Source: Myxococcales bacterium (lineage in GTDB: Bacteria; Myxococcota_A; Polyangia; Polyangiales; Polyangiaceae). Taken from it: a stretch of DNA of 64,000 nucleotides. The notes beneath the pieces are model-generated. The model was given only the letters and a program-made list of their open reading frames with translations, was not told the origin of the DNA and ran no database searches. Shown here piece by piece: positions 34,450 through 43,758 of this stretch. The first letter of the stretch is position 1. Every line of letters begins with the position of its first letter. The DNA lies in the NCBI GenBank assembly GCA_016703425.1, contig JADJCA010000018.1:62001-126000 (forward strand), read 5' to 3'. The translations under genes and the position numbers were made by a program.

Positions 34450-35856
34450 ATGAGCGCGGGCGCCAGTCAGAGGGTCCTTTCGGAAGGAATTCCCGAAGGC
34501 ACCCTCGTGGCCGGGAAGTACCTCGTGGGGCGGCAGCTGGGTCGCGGCGGCATGGGAGCCGTGTACCTGGCGCGCCACGTGAGCCTCGGCCAAGAGGTCG
34601 CGCTGAAGGTCCTCTCCATCAATTCGCCCGACCTCACGGAGCGTTTCTTCCGCGAGGCACGCGCAGCGGCTCGAATGCAAAGTGACTACGTCGTACGCGT
34701 GAGCGACATCGGTCAAGCCGACGACGCCGGGCCCTACATGGTCATGGAGCGACTCGTCGGGACCGACCTCGCCGCGATGCTCGAGAGCGGAGGTCCGCTG
34801 AGCGTCGTCGAGGCCGTCGACGCGATCGTCGAGGCGAGCGCCGGGCTCGGCGAAGCCCACGCCCTCGGCATCGTTCATCGAGACATCAAGCCGTCGAACC
34901 TCTTCCTCGCAGACCGCCCGGGACAGCCCAGCATCGTCAAGGTGCTCGACTTCGGGATTTCGAAGGTCACCGAGCTCGACGGCGAAGCCCACAAGCTGAC
35001 CGAGACTCGAACCATGATGGGTTCGCCCTATTACATGTCACCGGAGCAACTCCGCAGCGCGAAGGACGTCGATGCGCGGGCCGACGTGTGGTCGATGGGC
35101 GTGGTCCTCTACGAGCTGCTCTCCGGCCGGACGCCCTTCGAAGGGGAAACCGTGGGCGCGGTCTTCGCGAACATCCTCGAGGTGAAACCCCCGCCGCTGC
35201 GAGAGCTCCGCCCCGACGTCCCGCCCGAGCTCGCCGTCGCCGTCGAGCGGTGCCTGATGCGTGAACGGAGCGCTCGCTTCTCAAACATCGGCGAGCTCGC
35301 GTTGGCGCTCGTGCCCTTTGGCTCGCGGCGCGCGGCCATCGCCCTCGAGCGGAGCTCGCTCCCCGACCTCGCGGCCACGGGGCCAGCCCGCGTGTCGATG
35401 GCCGACGCCCGCGCCGCCACCGATCCGAACGCAACCACGGCGCCCGCAGGCAAGCGGACGCGTTCGCGCTTGTGGCTCGTTTTCGCCGCGGGCACCGCGC
35501 TAGCGGCCATGGGCGTGCCGGCCCTTTGGGTCCTATCGCGCCCGGCCACGACGACGACACCGAAGCCGAACGTCACCGAAAGAACGGCGACGGGTGCCGC
35601 CACGAGCGCGACTCTGCCGACCGTCGCGTCGGGGGCGCCCGCGGCTGCGCTTTCGGCTCCCGGTCATCTCGCCATAGCGGCCTCGGCGCCGGCCGGCGCC
35701 TCCGCGTCGTCAGCGCCAACGTCGACAGCCGGCGCAGCGCCCACGGAGCGCAAGCATCGCCCGCGCACGAATGGTAAAGTGACGCGTTCCGACTCGACGG
35801 CGCCGCCGCCGCCGCCGCCGCCGGAACCGAGCCTCGACCTCGATCGCAGACGATGA
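34450..35856 (+). CDS. Membrane-anchored Ser/Thr protein kinase
   Basis: 468 residues. Hanks-type catalytic domain at about residues 22-290: the glycine loop GRGGMGAVY (31-39), the invariant Lys in VALKVL (53), the catalytic HRDIKPSN (143-150), DFG at 167-169 and the APE-equivalent MSPEQ near 196-200. All essential residues are present, so it should be active. A single transmembrane helix at 341-363 places the kinase in the cytoplasm and a Thr/Ala/Pro-rich tail outside. The last residues include seven consecutive CCG proline codons. ATGA overlap with the next gene couples it to a TPR-type membrane protein that may be its substrate or sensor. Confidence 0.88.
   Translation: MSAGASQRVLSEGIPEGTLVAGKYLVGRQLGRGGMGAVYLARHVSLGQEVALKVLSINSPDLTERFFREARAAARMQSDYVVRVSDIGQADDAGPYMVMERLVGTDLAAMLESGGPLSVVEAVDAIVEASAGLGEAHALGIVHRDIKPSNLFLADRPGQPSIVKVLDFGISKVTELDGEAHKLTETRTMMGSPYYMSPEQLRSAKDVDARADVWSMGVVLYELLSGRTPFEGETVGAVFANILEVKPPPLRELRPDVPPELAVAVERCLMRERSARFSNIGELALALVPFGSRRAAIALERSSLPDLAATGPARVSMADARAATDPNATTAPAGKRTRSRLWLVFAAGTALAAMGVPALWVLSRPATTTTPKPNVTERTATGAATSATLPTVASGAPAAALSAPGHLAIAASAPAGASASSAPTSTAGAAPTERKHRPRTNGKVTRSDSTAPPPPPPPEPSLDLDRRR
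35803..35823 (+). repeat. CCG trinucleotide run, seven units
   Basis: Seven in-frame CCG codons encode a polyproline stretch near the C-terminus of the kinase. Such a run is prone to slippage in units of three, so length variation would leave the frame intact. Confidence 0.8.
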
Positions 35857-36815
35857 ACCGCTTCCTTCGAACGCTCACCGCCGCCGCCGCCATGACGACG
35901 CTGCTCGCGTACCCTCGCGAGGCTCGCGCCGAAGGGCCGACGGCAGAGGAAAAGGCACAAGCCGACGCGTTTTTTCGTGAGGGACGAGCGCTCTTGACGG
36001 CCGGCAAGATCGCCGAGGCGTGCGGCAAGCTGGCCGAGAGCCATCGCCTTGATCCGGCGCCAGGCACGCTGGTGAACCTCGCCTTGTGTCACGAGAAGGA
36101 AGGCAAGACGGCGAGCGCCTGGGCGGAGTTCAACGAGGTCGCCGAGCGTCCCGGCGACGACAAGGCGCGCCGCGAGTTTGCGACCGCACACGCGCGCGAT
36201 CTCGAAGGCAAGCTCTCGCGGTTGCGCTTGGTCGTGACGGAGGGCGGCGTGCGCCCCACGGTCAAGCTCGACGGTCGCGAAAAAACGCCCTCGGCATGGG
36301 GCTCGGCGCTGCCGCTCGACCCCGGCGCTCGCGTCGTTGAGGCGTCGGCGCCTGGTCACAACACATGGAGCGAGACCGTGAAGGTCCCTCCGGGGCCGGC
36401 CACGGTGGAGATCCGCGTGCCTCTGCTCGTGGCGACGGCGGCGCCGACGGCCCTTGGCCCAAAGGTCGCGGAACCTCAAGAGCCGCGCAAGGGAGCCGAC
36501 GCGACCCGCCCCTTGGGCTTCGTCCTCCTCGCGGTCGGCGTGGTGGGCGTGGGCGTCGGGAGCTACTTCGGCGTGCGGACGCTCTCGAAGAAGAGCGACG
36601 CCGACGCGCTCTGCCCCACGAACAAGTGCGCCGGCAACGCCGACGTCCAAGCGCTCGACGACGCAGCGAAGTCCTCGGCGCTCATCTCAACGGTCGGCAT
36701 CGGTGTCGGCGCGGCGGCGCTCGTGGTGGGCGGCGTCCTCGTCCTCACGGCGCCGAAGGCCGGCGTCACCACGGCGATGACCAAGCACGGCGGCCTCGTA
36801 GGAGGACGATTCTGA
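35853..36815 (+). CDS. TPR/PEGA-type exported membrane protein
   Basis: 320 residues. Signal peptide (AAAMTTLLAYPREARAEG), then a two-helix TPR-like unit, FFREGRALLTAGKIAEACGK, followed by LVNLALCHEKEGKTASAWAEF. This combination is very frequent in myxobacteria next to protein kinases. A PEGA-like beta segment at about 130-195 includes VKLDGREKTPS and DPGARVVEASAPGHNTW. Two C-terminal transmembrane helices are separated by a short loop with two Cys (LCPTNKCAG). It starts inside the kinase stop and ends one base into the following lipoprotein gene, so the three are translationally coupled. The role is presumably in envelope signalling. The substrate relation is unproven. Confidence 0.7.
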   Translation: MNRFLRTLTAAAAMTTLLAYPREARAEGPTAEEKAQADAFFREGRALLTAGKIAEACGKLAESHRLDPAPGTLVNLALCHEKEGKTASAWAEFNEVAERPGDDKARREFATAHARDLEGKLSRLRLVVTEGGVRPTVKLDGREKTPSAWGSALPLDPGARVVEASAPGHNTWSETVKVPPGPATVEIRVPLLVATAAPTALGPKVAEPQEPRKGADATRPLGFVLLAVGVVGVGVGSYFGVRTLSKKSDADALCPTNKCAGNADVQALDDAAKSSALISTVGIGVGAAALVVGGVLVLTAPKAGVTTAMTKHGGLVGGRF

Positions 36816-37387
36816 TGCGAGTCGTTGTACTCGTGAGCCTCCTCTCGCTCGGCTACGGCTGCGCGCTCGTGGCAGGCCTCGACGATCGCGAGCCGCCCGA
36901 TCCCGCGGCATCGAGCGATGCCACCGCGTCCGGTGACGCGCAAGAAGCCGGCGCCGCGGAGACCGGCGCCGACGACGGAGCCGCGACCGTCGACGCAGCG
37001 GCGGCGGACGCTCCGCTCGAGTCTTCCGCCGACAGCGGCGCCGACGCGGGAGCCGACGCCTCCGCCGACGCCGAGACCTACAAGGGCGTGGTCTGCGGCG
37101 CGTCGGTGTGCCCGATCTTGGGATGTTGCGTCGAAGACGCGTCGTGCCAAACGCTCATCGCGTGCCCCGGAAAGCACGCGAGCTGTGATGGTCCGGAAGA
37201 CTGCGTATCCGGCAAGAAGTGTTGCTCCGTGTCGGCCAACGGAGCCGGTCTTTGCAACACGGGGAGCTGTGGCAGTTTTCGATGCCACACGAACAGCGAC
37301 TGCAACGTGGCGGCCGGCGAGCCGAACTGCTGTCCCGAGCCGGCGGCACCGAACTACGGCAAGTGCCAAGCCGGCCCCTGCACCTGA
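36815..37387 (+). CDS. Cys-rich lipoprotein
   Basis: 190 residues from ATG 36815 (TGATG junction with the previous gene, and a GGAGG ribosome site inside that gene). The signal peptide ends in LGYGC. A long Asp/Ala-rich linker (about residues 25-88) leads to a compact C-terminal domain of about 95 residues with sixteen Cys, spaced as in SVCPILGCC, DCVSGKKCC, FRCHTNSDCN and NCCPEP. It is probably a disulfide-locked module displayed on the cell surface. No enzyme motif. Coupling to a kinase and a TPR/PEGA protein suggests these form one envelope unit. Confidence 0.7.
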   Translation: MRVVVLVSLLSLGYGCALVAGLDDREPPDPAASSDATASGDAQEAGAAETGADDGAATVDAAAADAPLESSADSGADAGADASADAETYKGVVCGASVCPILGCCVEDASCQTLIACPGKHASCDGPEDCVSGKKCCSVSANGAGLCNTGSCGSFRCHTNSDCNVAAGEPNCCPEPAAPNYGKCQAGPCT

Positions 37388-37413
37388 GTCGCTTCGTTGG
37401 CGTGCAGCGCGGC

Positions 37414-39621
37414 TCAAAGCACGACGCGCAGGAGGCAGAACTGGTGACTGTGGCGCGCCGAGGTGAGCTCCACCATCGACGCGCCGCGGAGCTCGCTCCT
37501 TAGGGCGCCAAGCTGCGCGCGCTCCGTCGCGACGAAGAACGCGCGCGCCTCCGCTCCGTCTAGCTTCTTGACGAAGGAGCGAAGGGACATGCCGTCGCCG
37601 CTTCCTCCCGCGCCGATGATCGCGAGCTTGTTGCCCGCGTAGAAGTTCTCGCCCTTCCAGTTCAGCCGATAGGCCACGAGCGGCAAGTCGCGCGCTCTCC
37701 GTGCGCGAGCCCAAGCCTCCATCGTCTTCTTTTGACCCCAATGCGGCGCCGCCGCCGCCAGCAACCAGGTCCCTGAAAATAGCGCGGCGCCGAGCGAGAC
37801 GACGACCAAGAGCGCGCGGAGCCTTCGCGAAACGAGGACGCCCATCGGTGCCACCACCGTGGCGACGGCGAGTAGCCACAGGCCCGCGCGAACGTCGACA
37901 TCGGCCGGCCACACGCGCGCGTATTGGTACGTGAAGAGGTGCACGAGCCGCGCGGCGCCTCCCTCCGGCAAGACAAGCGAGGCCGCGGCCGCGACGGAGA
38001 TTGCCGTTGCCATCGCCACATGGCCAAAGGACCGCGTGCGACGGGCTTCGGCGAGCGACAAGCCCGCGAGCATCGCGAGCGGCGGCACCACGGGAAACAC
38101 GTAGTGATGGAACTTGGTCTTCATGACGGTGACGAGTCCGAAGGCGAGGAGCGCCCAGACAGCGAGAAACCGCTCCGCGTGACTCGCCCGCTCACGAAGC
38201 GCGCGACCTAGCCCCAAGAGCGCGAGCCCCGTCCACGGCAAGAGCCCGAACGCGAGCTGGGCCAAGTAGTAGCGGTAGCTCGTGTCGTCGCCGCCGTTGG
38301 TGTCGTGAAGGTGCTCCATCGTGCGGCCGAGCATGTGACGCAGCACCAACTCGTCGACGAAGAGCCGATCGTGACGGGCCCACGTCGCCACGTACCAGGG
38401 CAAGATCATCGCCGCCGAGAGCGCGAGTCCCCTAAACGGTGAGAGCGCCTTGAGCGACGAGAAGCGCCTCGAGACCAGCGCAAAGACCGACGCCGTGGCC
38501 AGCGGGAGCACGAGGCCCGCCGGCCCCTTGGCCATCGTGGCGAGCGCCGCAAACAGCCAACCGGCGAGCGCAAGGCACCGCGACAGACGGCGCTCCGCGA
38601 GCGCGACCTTGGCGAGGGCCACCGCGACGACGAGCCAAAGGACGCCTTGAACGAACGGCGCGAGGCCGTGTTTGGGGGCAGCGAAGCCGCAGGCGACTTG
38701 CCCTGGCAGCGCGCAATTGCCGGCGGAGCCCAGCGCCACGATGTCCCCGTGCCACGAGAGGCCTCGCGCGCCGGGCTCCCAGTGAAGACTCACGTTCTGC
38801 GAGATGAGGTACAGCGCCTGCGGCGCGACCAACGCGAAGAGCGCGACCGCGAGGAGCTGGGCCCCGTGGACCCGCAGCACAACGCCACGAAGACGAACTT
38901 CGCGGACGACGAGGAGCGCACCTTCGTCCGTCGTCATGGCTCGAAAGAAGAGCCCCATGGCGGCCGTCAAGAAGGCCACGAGCGGCATGTCCGTCGTCGC
39001 CTGGTGCGACAAGAGCACCCACAACGAGGACGAGGCGACGAGGAGCGCACCACAGGCCGCCGCGCGGCGGCCCAAGGCCGGCGCGAGACACTTGTAGAGC
39101 ACATACAAAGCCACCGCCGCGACGACGAAGATGGGCGCTCGCACGGCCCACTCCGGCTGCGCGACGCGTCCGCCGATCCCGTCGAGCATCCGGCCCGGTT
39201 CGGGGTTCAGCCCCAAGGCGCGCATCGAGAGGGCCGACATCCAAAAGAGGAGCACCGGCTTCGACGTAAACAGCCCTTCGTGCGCCCAAAAGGGCGACAC
39301 GGCGTCGTGACGCGCCAGCATCTCGCGGGCGACCTCACCGTAGTGCGACTCCCACGGGTCAAAGAGGCCGTGGGCTCCCAACGCCGGAAGGCCAAGGACA
39401 CCTTCGACGGAGAGCAACCAGAAGCCGTGGCGACGCACGAGGGGTCGCCCGTCAGAGGCCGGCAGGAGCCCGTGAAGCGAGGCCAGGATGGCCATGAACG
39501 CGAGCGGCAGAAGCACGCTCGAAAGGAGCACCGGCAGGAGGCCTTGGGCGCAAAGCCCGAGGAGCCCCACGAAGGCGAGCGCCGCGCCGAGGAGGGCGGC
39601 CAGGGCGAGCTCGGTGCTCAT
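37414..39621 (-). CDS. ArnT-like membrane glycosyltransferase (GT39/GT83 type)
   Basis: 735 residues with about twelve hydrophobic helices. The first periplasmic loop reads HGLFDPWESHYGEVAREMLA, the DPWE...EVAREM pattern of polyprenyl-phosphate-sugar transferases related to ArnT and protein O-mannosyltransferases, with the acidic catalytic/metal residues retained. The soluble C-terminus (AYRLNWKGENFYAGNKLAII) also fits the family. It would move a sugar from a lipid carrier to an envelope acceptor on the outer side of the inner membrane. It overlaps the upstream gene by 4 bases (ATGA); the two genes encode related proteins. Confidence 0.78.
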   Translation of the reverse strand: MSTELALAALLGAALAFVGLLGLCAQGLLPVLLSSVLLPLAFMAILASLHGLLPASDGRPLVRRHGFWLLSVEGVLGLPALGAHGLFDPWESHYGEVAREMLARHDAVSPFWAHEGLFTSKPVLLFWMSALSMRALGLNPEPGRMLDGIGGRVAQPEWAVRAPIFVVAAVALYVLYKCLAPALGRRAAACGALLVASSSLWVLLSHQATTDMPLVAFLTAAMGLFFRAMTTDEGALLVVREVRLRGVVLRVHGAQLLAVALFALVAPQALYLISQNVSLHWEPGARGLSWHGDIVALGSAGNCALPGQVACGFAAPKHGLAPFVQGVLWLVVAVALAKVALAERRLSRCLALAGWLFAALATMAKGPAGLVLPLATASVFALVSRRFSSLKALSPFRGLALSAAMILPWYVATWARHDRLFVDELVLRHMLGRTMEHLHDTNGGDDTSYRYYLAQLAFGLLPWTGLALLGLGRALRERASHAERFLAVWALLAFGLVTVMKTKFHHYVFPVVPPLAMLAGLSLAEARRTRSFGHVAMATAISVAAAASLVLPEGGAARLVHLFTYQYARVWPADVDVRAGLWLLAVATVVAPMGVLVSRRLRALLVVVSLGAALFSGTWLLAAAAPHWGQKKTMEAWARARRARDLPLVAYRLNWKGENFYAGNKLAIIGAGGSGDGMSLRSFVKKLDGAEARAFFVATERAQLGALRSELRGASMVELTSARHSHQFCLLRVVL

Positions 39622-41614
39622 GATGCCTTCACCCGCGCGAGCAGCGCTCGGTTTCCGTCGCCGGCGCCGCTCATGAGCGGCATCCGTCGGTCGTCGTTGC
39701 ACGGCAGAACGCCGACTCCATAGAGGATCGGCACCGCAGCGCCGGAGAAAGCCGGCGGCAGTCGCACGACGAAGTCGTCGACTACAACGTCGCCCTGCCT
39801 CCACAAGGCCATCGGGTACGCCGCCCACTCGGCTTCGCGGTGCTCGGCGGAGAAGCGCGTGGGGTTGTGATCGATGTGCACGAAGGTGCAATGCCCAGAG
39901 ACGGGCGCGTGCACGCGGAGGGCCACTCGCACGTGCCGCTCCGCGTTCGCGACGAGCCCCGCCGCTCCGCCCTTCGCATCGGTGATGCCGAACGCGACCA
40001 CCTCGAGGGCATCACCGAAACGCGCGTGCGCTGCAGCGAGCTCCGTTGGGGGCGCGCCCATGACGACGCGATCGAGGGGGTTGTCGCTCCGCTCCGAGGG
40101 AAGCAACCGATCGCTCAGGAGAACCGCTTCGCCGCCGCGCGCGTCGAGCACGAAGGCGTTTTGACCCGTGCGCGCCCGCTCCCGATGGTTGAGTCGCGGC
40201 AAGTGCGAGCGGTCGATCGCCATGAAGCGCCGCCCGCCCCCGGCCGAGAGCCAGTCGCTGGCCTGGTCGACGTCGGCAAACGAGGCGGCGACGTGAGCCC
40301 CCGTGGCCTTCGCCACGGTGGGCGCGACGCCCAAGAGCGCGAGCGGTTCGCCGTGGCGCGCCGCGGCAACGTACGCGGTGAGAGCGCCTGGGGCGACGCC
40401 GCCTTGGCAACGCGTTCGAGCGCACCGAAGCGAACCAAGAGTGCCCCCATGAGGGCCGCTGCAACGATCAGCGTGCGGCGCGCCCGCGGCGAGGACACGA
40501 ACGCCGCGATGAGCGCGCCTCCGAAGAGAAGGAGCGCGGCCGCTTGGTAGCTGGTCCGCGACGCCTCCGTCGCGACGCTCGGCAGGCGAGCGCCGGGCCC
40601 GAAAGCCGCCACCAACTTCTCCGGCATCCGAGCAAAGTCCAGCGCAAGCAGAGCCCCCGCCGCCGCGACCGCGAGGAGCACAAGGCGCGACGGTCTCACG
40701 CCAGGCGTGGCCCCCAGCGTGACGGCGAGGAGCAGCGCGAAGCCAAGCGCCAGGAGGTGATGCGACGCCGGCGACCCGCCACACGACTCGGCCGCGAAGA
40801 GCGCCGCTGCGAAGGCCACGGCGAGCCGTCCCGCGGCCGTCGACAGCGCGGCGACCAAGACGAGGGGTGCGAGGGCGGAGAACGGAAAGGCCTCGTGACC
40901 GAGGCGCGTCAGCGGGACGTCGAAGGCGATGGGGGCGGGCGTCGGCCCGCGAGAACGCACCGCCAGCGCGATCCCCGCCATCGCCACGGCGGCCAACGCC
41001 AGGGCGCTCGCTCGCATCGGCGGGCTTCGGCGTGTCGATGCCGGCTCGCCGATCCACGCGAAGAGGGCGGCGCTGGCCGGCACGACGAGCGCGAAGACGG
41101 GCCCTACGAGCGAGTGCGCGACGAACGTCGTGGCGCCACCGAAGGCCAGCGCGAAGCCTCGTTCGAGCCGTGAGCGCTCGCGATCCAACACCGCGACGGC
41201 GAAGCCGCCGAGCGTCGCGATCACAAGAAGCGACGTGAGCGCGTCCGGTGTCGCGAGCCGAGCCCGCGTCGCGAGGGCCGGAACGACGACGAGGAGCACC
41301 GCGGCGATGCGCGACGCGGGCCGCTGACCGAGCGCGACGAACAGACGCGCGCCCACGAAGGCGGCCGCCAAGGTGGCGACGGCCGACACAGTCCGCGCGC
41401 CCGCGACGGAAGGACCGAACGCGTCCAACACAAGCGCGTGAGCTCGCGGGGCGCCGCCGACGCGCTCAAACGCCGCGAGCTCGAGGGCGGGCCAGAGCCC
41501 GGCCCCGCCCAAGCCAAAGAGAAGGAAGGCCGCGAGGACCGTAAAAAGCGCCAAATCGAGGCGCCAAGGGCGGGAAGAGAGCAGGCCGGCGAGGCGTTCA
41601 ACGCGGAGGGGCAT
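39618..41614 (-). CDS. Second ArnT-like membrane glycosyltransferase, frameshifted near 40390
   Basis: From ATG 41614 the protein shows repeated hydrophobic helices (LALFTVLAAFLLFGLGGAGL, then more). The frame breaks after ERVAKAAS and continues one frame over as GALTAYVAAARHGEPLALLG to a stop at 39618. One additional G in the GGGG of 40390-40393 restores 666 codons exactly, reading AASPPGALT. The conserved DPWE of ArnT relatives is not kept in the first loop, which has GLWPALELAAFERVG, so catalytic ability is doubtful or the acceptor differs. It ends overlapping the second transferase gene and may form a pair with it. Sequencing error is the preferred explanation of the break. Confidence 0.65.
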
Positions 41615-41704
41615 GGCGTCCCTAGGTGCCCCTTGCCCCGCGCAATCGGCTCGCAGAAGATTCTTGAGCCGACGGGGGCCGCTCGTGGCCCCTCCCCTCT
41701 GAAC

Positions 41705-42241
41705 GTGTCCAATCTCGCCCTTTCCCTGTTGCCCGACGCCGCCCTCGTCGAACGCGCGAGCGACGACGCGGAAGCGTTCCGCGCTCTCTACGAGCGCCAC
41801 GCTCGGTACGTCGCAGGCGTCGTCTTCCGGGTGCTTGGCAACGACGGAGACGTCGACGACGTCGTGCAGGAGACCTTCCTCGACGCGCGGGAGATCCTTC
41901 GCACGTTGGAGGATCCGCGGGCGCTCCGCGGATGGCTCGTAACCATCGCCGTGAGGCGCGTTCATCGCCTGCTTCGAAAGCGGCGTCGCCGCGCGGCCCT
42001 CTTCTTCGGCTTCGTGGCCTTCGCGCCCAAGCACTCAGACCCGCGCGACGGTCAGAAGGTGTCGGACCTCTACGAGGCCCTCGACTCGCTCCCCGCAGAG
42101 CTTCGCGTCCCGTGGACGCTGGCGCGCATCGAACAGCTCACGCTGCCCGAAGTGGCGGCTGCATGCGAGGTCTCGCTCGCGACGGTCAAGCGACACATCG
42201 CCGCGGCGGAGACGCGGATCCAGAGGAGGCTCAGCACATGA
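41705..42241 (+). CDS. ECF-type sigma factor
   Basis: 178 residues from GTG 41705. Sigma region 2 is FRALYERHARYVAGVVFRVL, followed by DVDDVVQETFLDAREIL and the -10-contacting ALRGWLVTIAVRRVHRLLRK. Region 4 is LDSLPAELRVPWTLARIEQL, then TLPEVAAACEVSLATVKRHI. No region 3, as in all ECF factors. It would direct RNA polymerase to a stress or envelope regulon. It is translationally coupled (ATGATTG overlap) to a small membrane protein that is a candidate anti-sigma factor, and diverges from the glycosyltransferase pair with 90 bases between. Confidence 0.85.
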   Translation: MSNLALSLLPDAALVERASDDAEAFRALYERHARYVAGVVFRVLGNDGDVDDVVQETFLDAREILRTLEDPRALRGWLVTIAVRRVHRLLRKRRRRAALFFGFVAFAPKHSDPRDGQKVSDLYEALDSLPAELRVPWTLARIEQLTLPEVAAACEVSLATVKRHIAAAETRIQRRLST

Positions 42242-42531
42242 TTGAGTCCGCGATTGCGAAGGCGCGCTCGACCGAACCGACGTGGGATCCGTCGCGACAC
42301 AACCGAGTTCGCGAGGGGGTCGAGCGCGGCGCGATTTTGCGCGAGCGAGGCCGGCGCCAGCGGGCGCTCTTCGGCTCGGCCTTCTTGGGCGCCGCGCTGT
42401 TTGCCTTGGCGATGCGCGCCTTCGCGGCGACGCCGGAGTCGGTGGCCTCGATCGCGTCGCCCACCGCTCCGCCGCAAGCGCTCGCGATGGGCGATGGTGG
42501 CCTTCGTGGCGATGTTGCCGTTCACGACTGA
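42238..42531 (+). CDS. Small membrane protein, candidate anti-sigma factor
   Basis: 97 residues from ATG 42238, starting within the sigma gene. A soluble N-terminus of about 40 residues (WDPSRHNRVREGVERGAILR) precedes one transmembrane helix (ALFGSAFLGAALFALAMRAF, about residues 41-60), then a short Ala/Pro-rich outer tail. This is the membrane topology of an anti-sigma factor, and the coupling to an ECF sigma gene supports that role. It lacks the zinc-binding HxxxCxxC motif of ZAS domains and is shorter than usual, so it would be an atypical one. It ends overlapping the opposing gene by 10 bases. Confidence 0.6.
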   Translation: MIESAIAKARSTEPTWDPSRHNRVREGVERGAILRERGRRQRALFGSAFLGAALFALAMRAFAATPESVASIASPTAPPQALAMGDGGLRGDVAVHD

Positions 42532-43715
42532 ACGCTACGGATGAGCGCCGACCAAGTGGCGCTCGCGAGGGCACGCTTTGAGGGCTCACCGGCGAAGTAG
42601 CGGAGACAGGAGTCGAGCAGCGCTGGCTCCTTCGCGGCGGCTTCGAAGACGGCCCGCCGCGAGCCATAGAAGAGGCGCGCGACGGCCGAGCGCAGGGCGA
42701 GATCGATCCCGACGCGCTTTCGAAGCAAGAAGAGGCGCCAGTCGCGAAACGTGACGGAAGGCCGCGGCCGGCAAAGCTTGTCGGCCAAATATTCGCCAGC
42801 CGCCGCGCCGTAGAGGACCGCCTGCGCGATGCCTTCGCCGACCCACGGATCGATCCCCGCCGCTTCCCCGACGAGCAAGCCGCGACGGCACGCGAGCGGG
42901 CGCGACAGCTCGAGGCCTCGCTCACTGAAGCGCTTCCGCGGCCCGCGCTCGGCCGGTCGCCCGAGTCGCGCCAGGTGCGCGTCGAGCACCGCCTCGGCGT
43001 CGACGTCCTTGCGTGAGCTGGGCACACCGCCAAGGACGTAGGCGCCGCGGCATACCAACTCGCGCCCCGCGACCACCGTGGCGAAGTCCCAGGTGTAGCC
43101 CGCGAGCGCATGGTCCGCGAAATCGAACCGAAGGACGTCGCGAGGGCCGTCTCCGGGAACGCCGTCGGTGTCCACCTCGACGACCTGCGCGCGCAAGTTG
43201 CCGAAGGGAACCCCCATGGCGCGTCGAACGATGCTGCCCACGCCATCGGCGCCGATGACGACGCTCGCGCGCATCTCGCCGCGCGAGGTCGCCAGCGTAA
43301 CGGCGTCGCGACCCCAGGCGACGCGCTCGACGCGTGTGTCCTCGAGAACGGTGACGCCGCGCTCGATGGCCGCGCGCGCGAGCGCCGCGTCAAACTCTTT
43401 GCGCCGAACCACGCGGCCGATGACGCCGCGCTTCGCTTCGACGACGGCGCCATCAAGGAGGCTCGCCGACATGCCGCGCACCGTGACGCCGGGGACGTCG
43501 ACGACCACGCCGATCGTTTCGAGGGCCAGCTCGGCGCGGCGGCCGATGGCGCCGGCGCACGGTTTGTCGCGGGGGAACCGCGCCTTTTCGAGGACCACGA
43601 TGCGCCCCGCGAGCGGTTTGGCGTGGTGCGCGAGGAAGAGGGCGGTGCTTATGCCCGCGGGCCCGGCGCCAACGATGACGACGTCTTTCGCGTCCGAGGC
43701 GCCTGCGTGGTCCAT
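42522..43715 (-). CDS. FAD-dependent geranylgeranyl-reductase-family oxidoreductase
   Basis: 397 residues from ATG 43715; an upstream TTG at 43733 is less likely. The N-terminal FAD-binding motif is VVIVGAGPAGISTALFLA. Next come KARFPRDKPCAGAIG, a hallmark of the geranylgeranyl reductase/UbiH-like group, VVIGADGVGSIVRRAMG, and the second FAD contact GLLVGEAAGIDPWVGEGI. Members reduce isoprenoid chains or hydroxylate aromatics; the substrate here is open. It is cytosolic or peripheral to the membrane. It is separated from the following LeuA-like gene by 43 bases, on the same strand. Confidence 0.8.
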   Translation of the reverse strand: MDHAGASDAKDVVIVGAGPAGISTALFLAHHAKPLAGRIVVLEKARFPRDKPCAGAIGRRAELALETIGVVVDVPGVTVRGMSASLLDGAVVEAKRGVIGRVVRRKEFDAALARAAIERGVTVLEDTRVERVAWGRDAVTLATSRGEMRASVVIGADGVGSIVRRAMGVPFGNLRAQVVEVDTDGVPGDGPRDVLRFDFADHALAGYTWDFATVVAGRELVCRGAYVLGGVPSSRKDVDAEAVLDAHLARLGRPAERGPRKRFSERGLELSRPLACRRGLLVGEAAGIDPWVGEGIAQAVLYGAAAGEYLADKLCRPRPSVTFRDWRLFLLRKRVGIDLALRSAVARLFYGSRRAVFEAAAKEPALLDSCLRYFAGEPSKRALASATWSALIRSVQS

Positions 43716-43758
43716 GAGAGCGATCAACGGCAACGACGCCGCAACGTTCGCGCGAGTC

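Noticed and set aside
35803..35823. Phase-variable tract in the kinase gene
   Set aside because: The repeat unit is three bases and in frame, so slippage would not switch the gene on or off.
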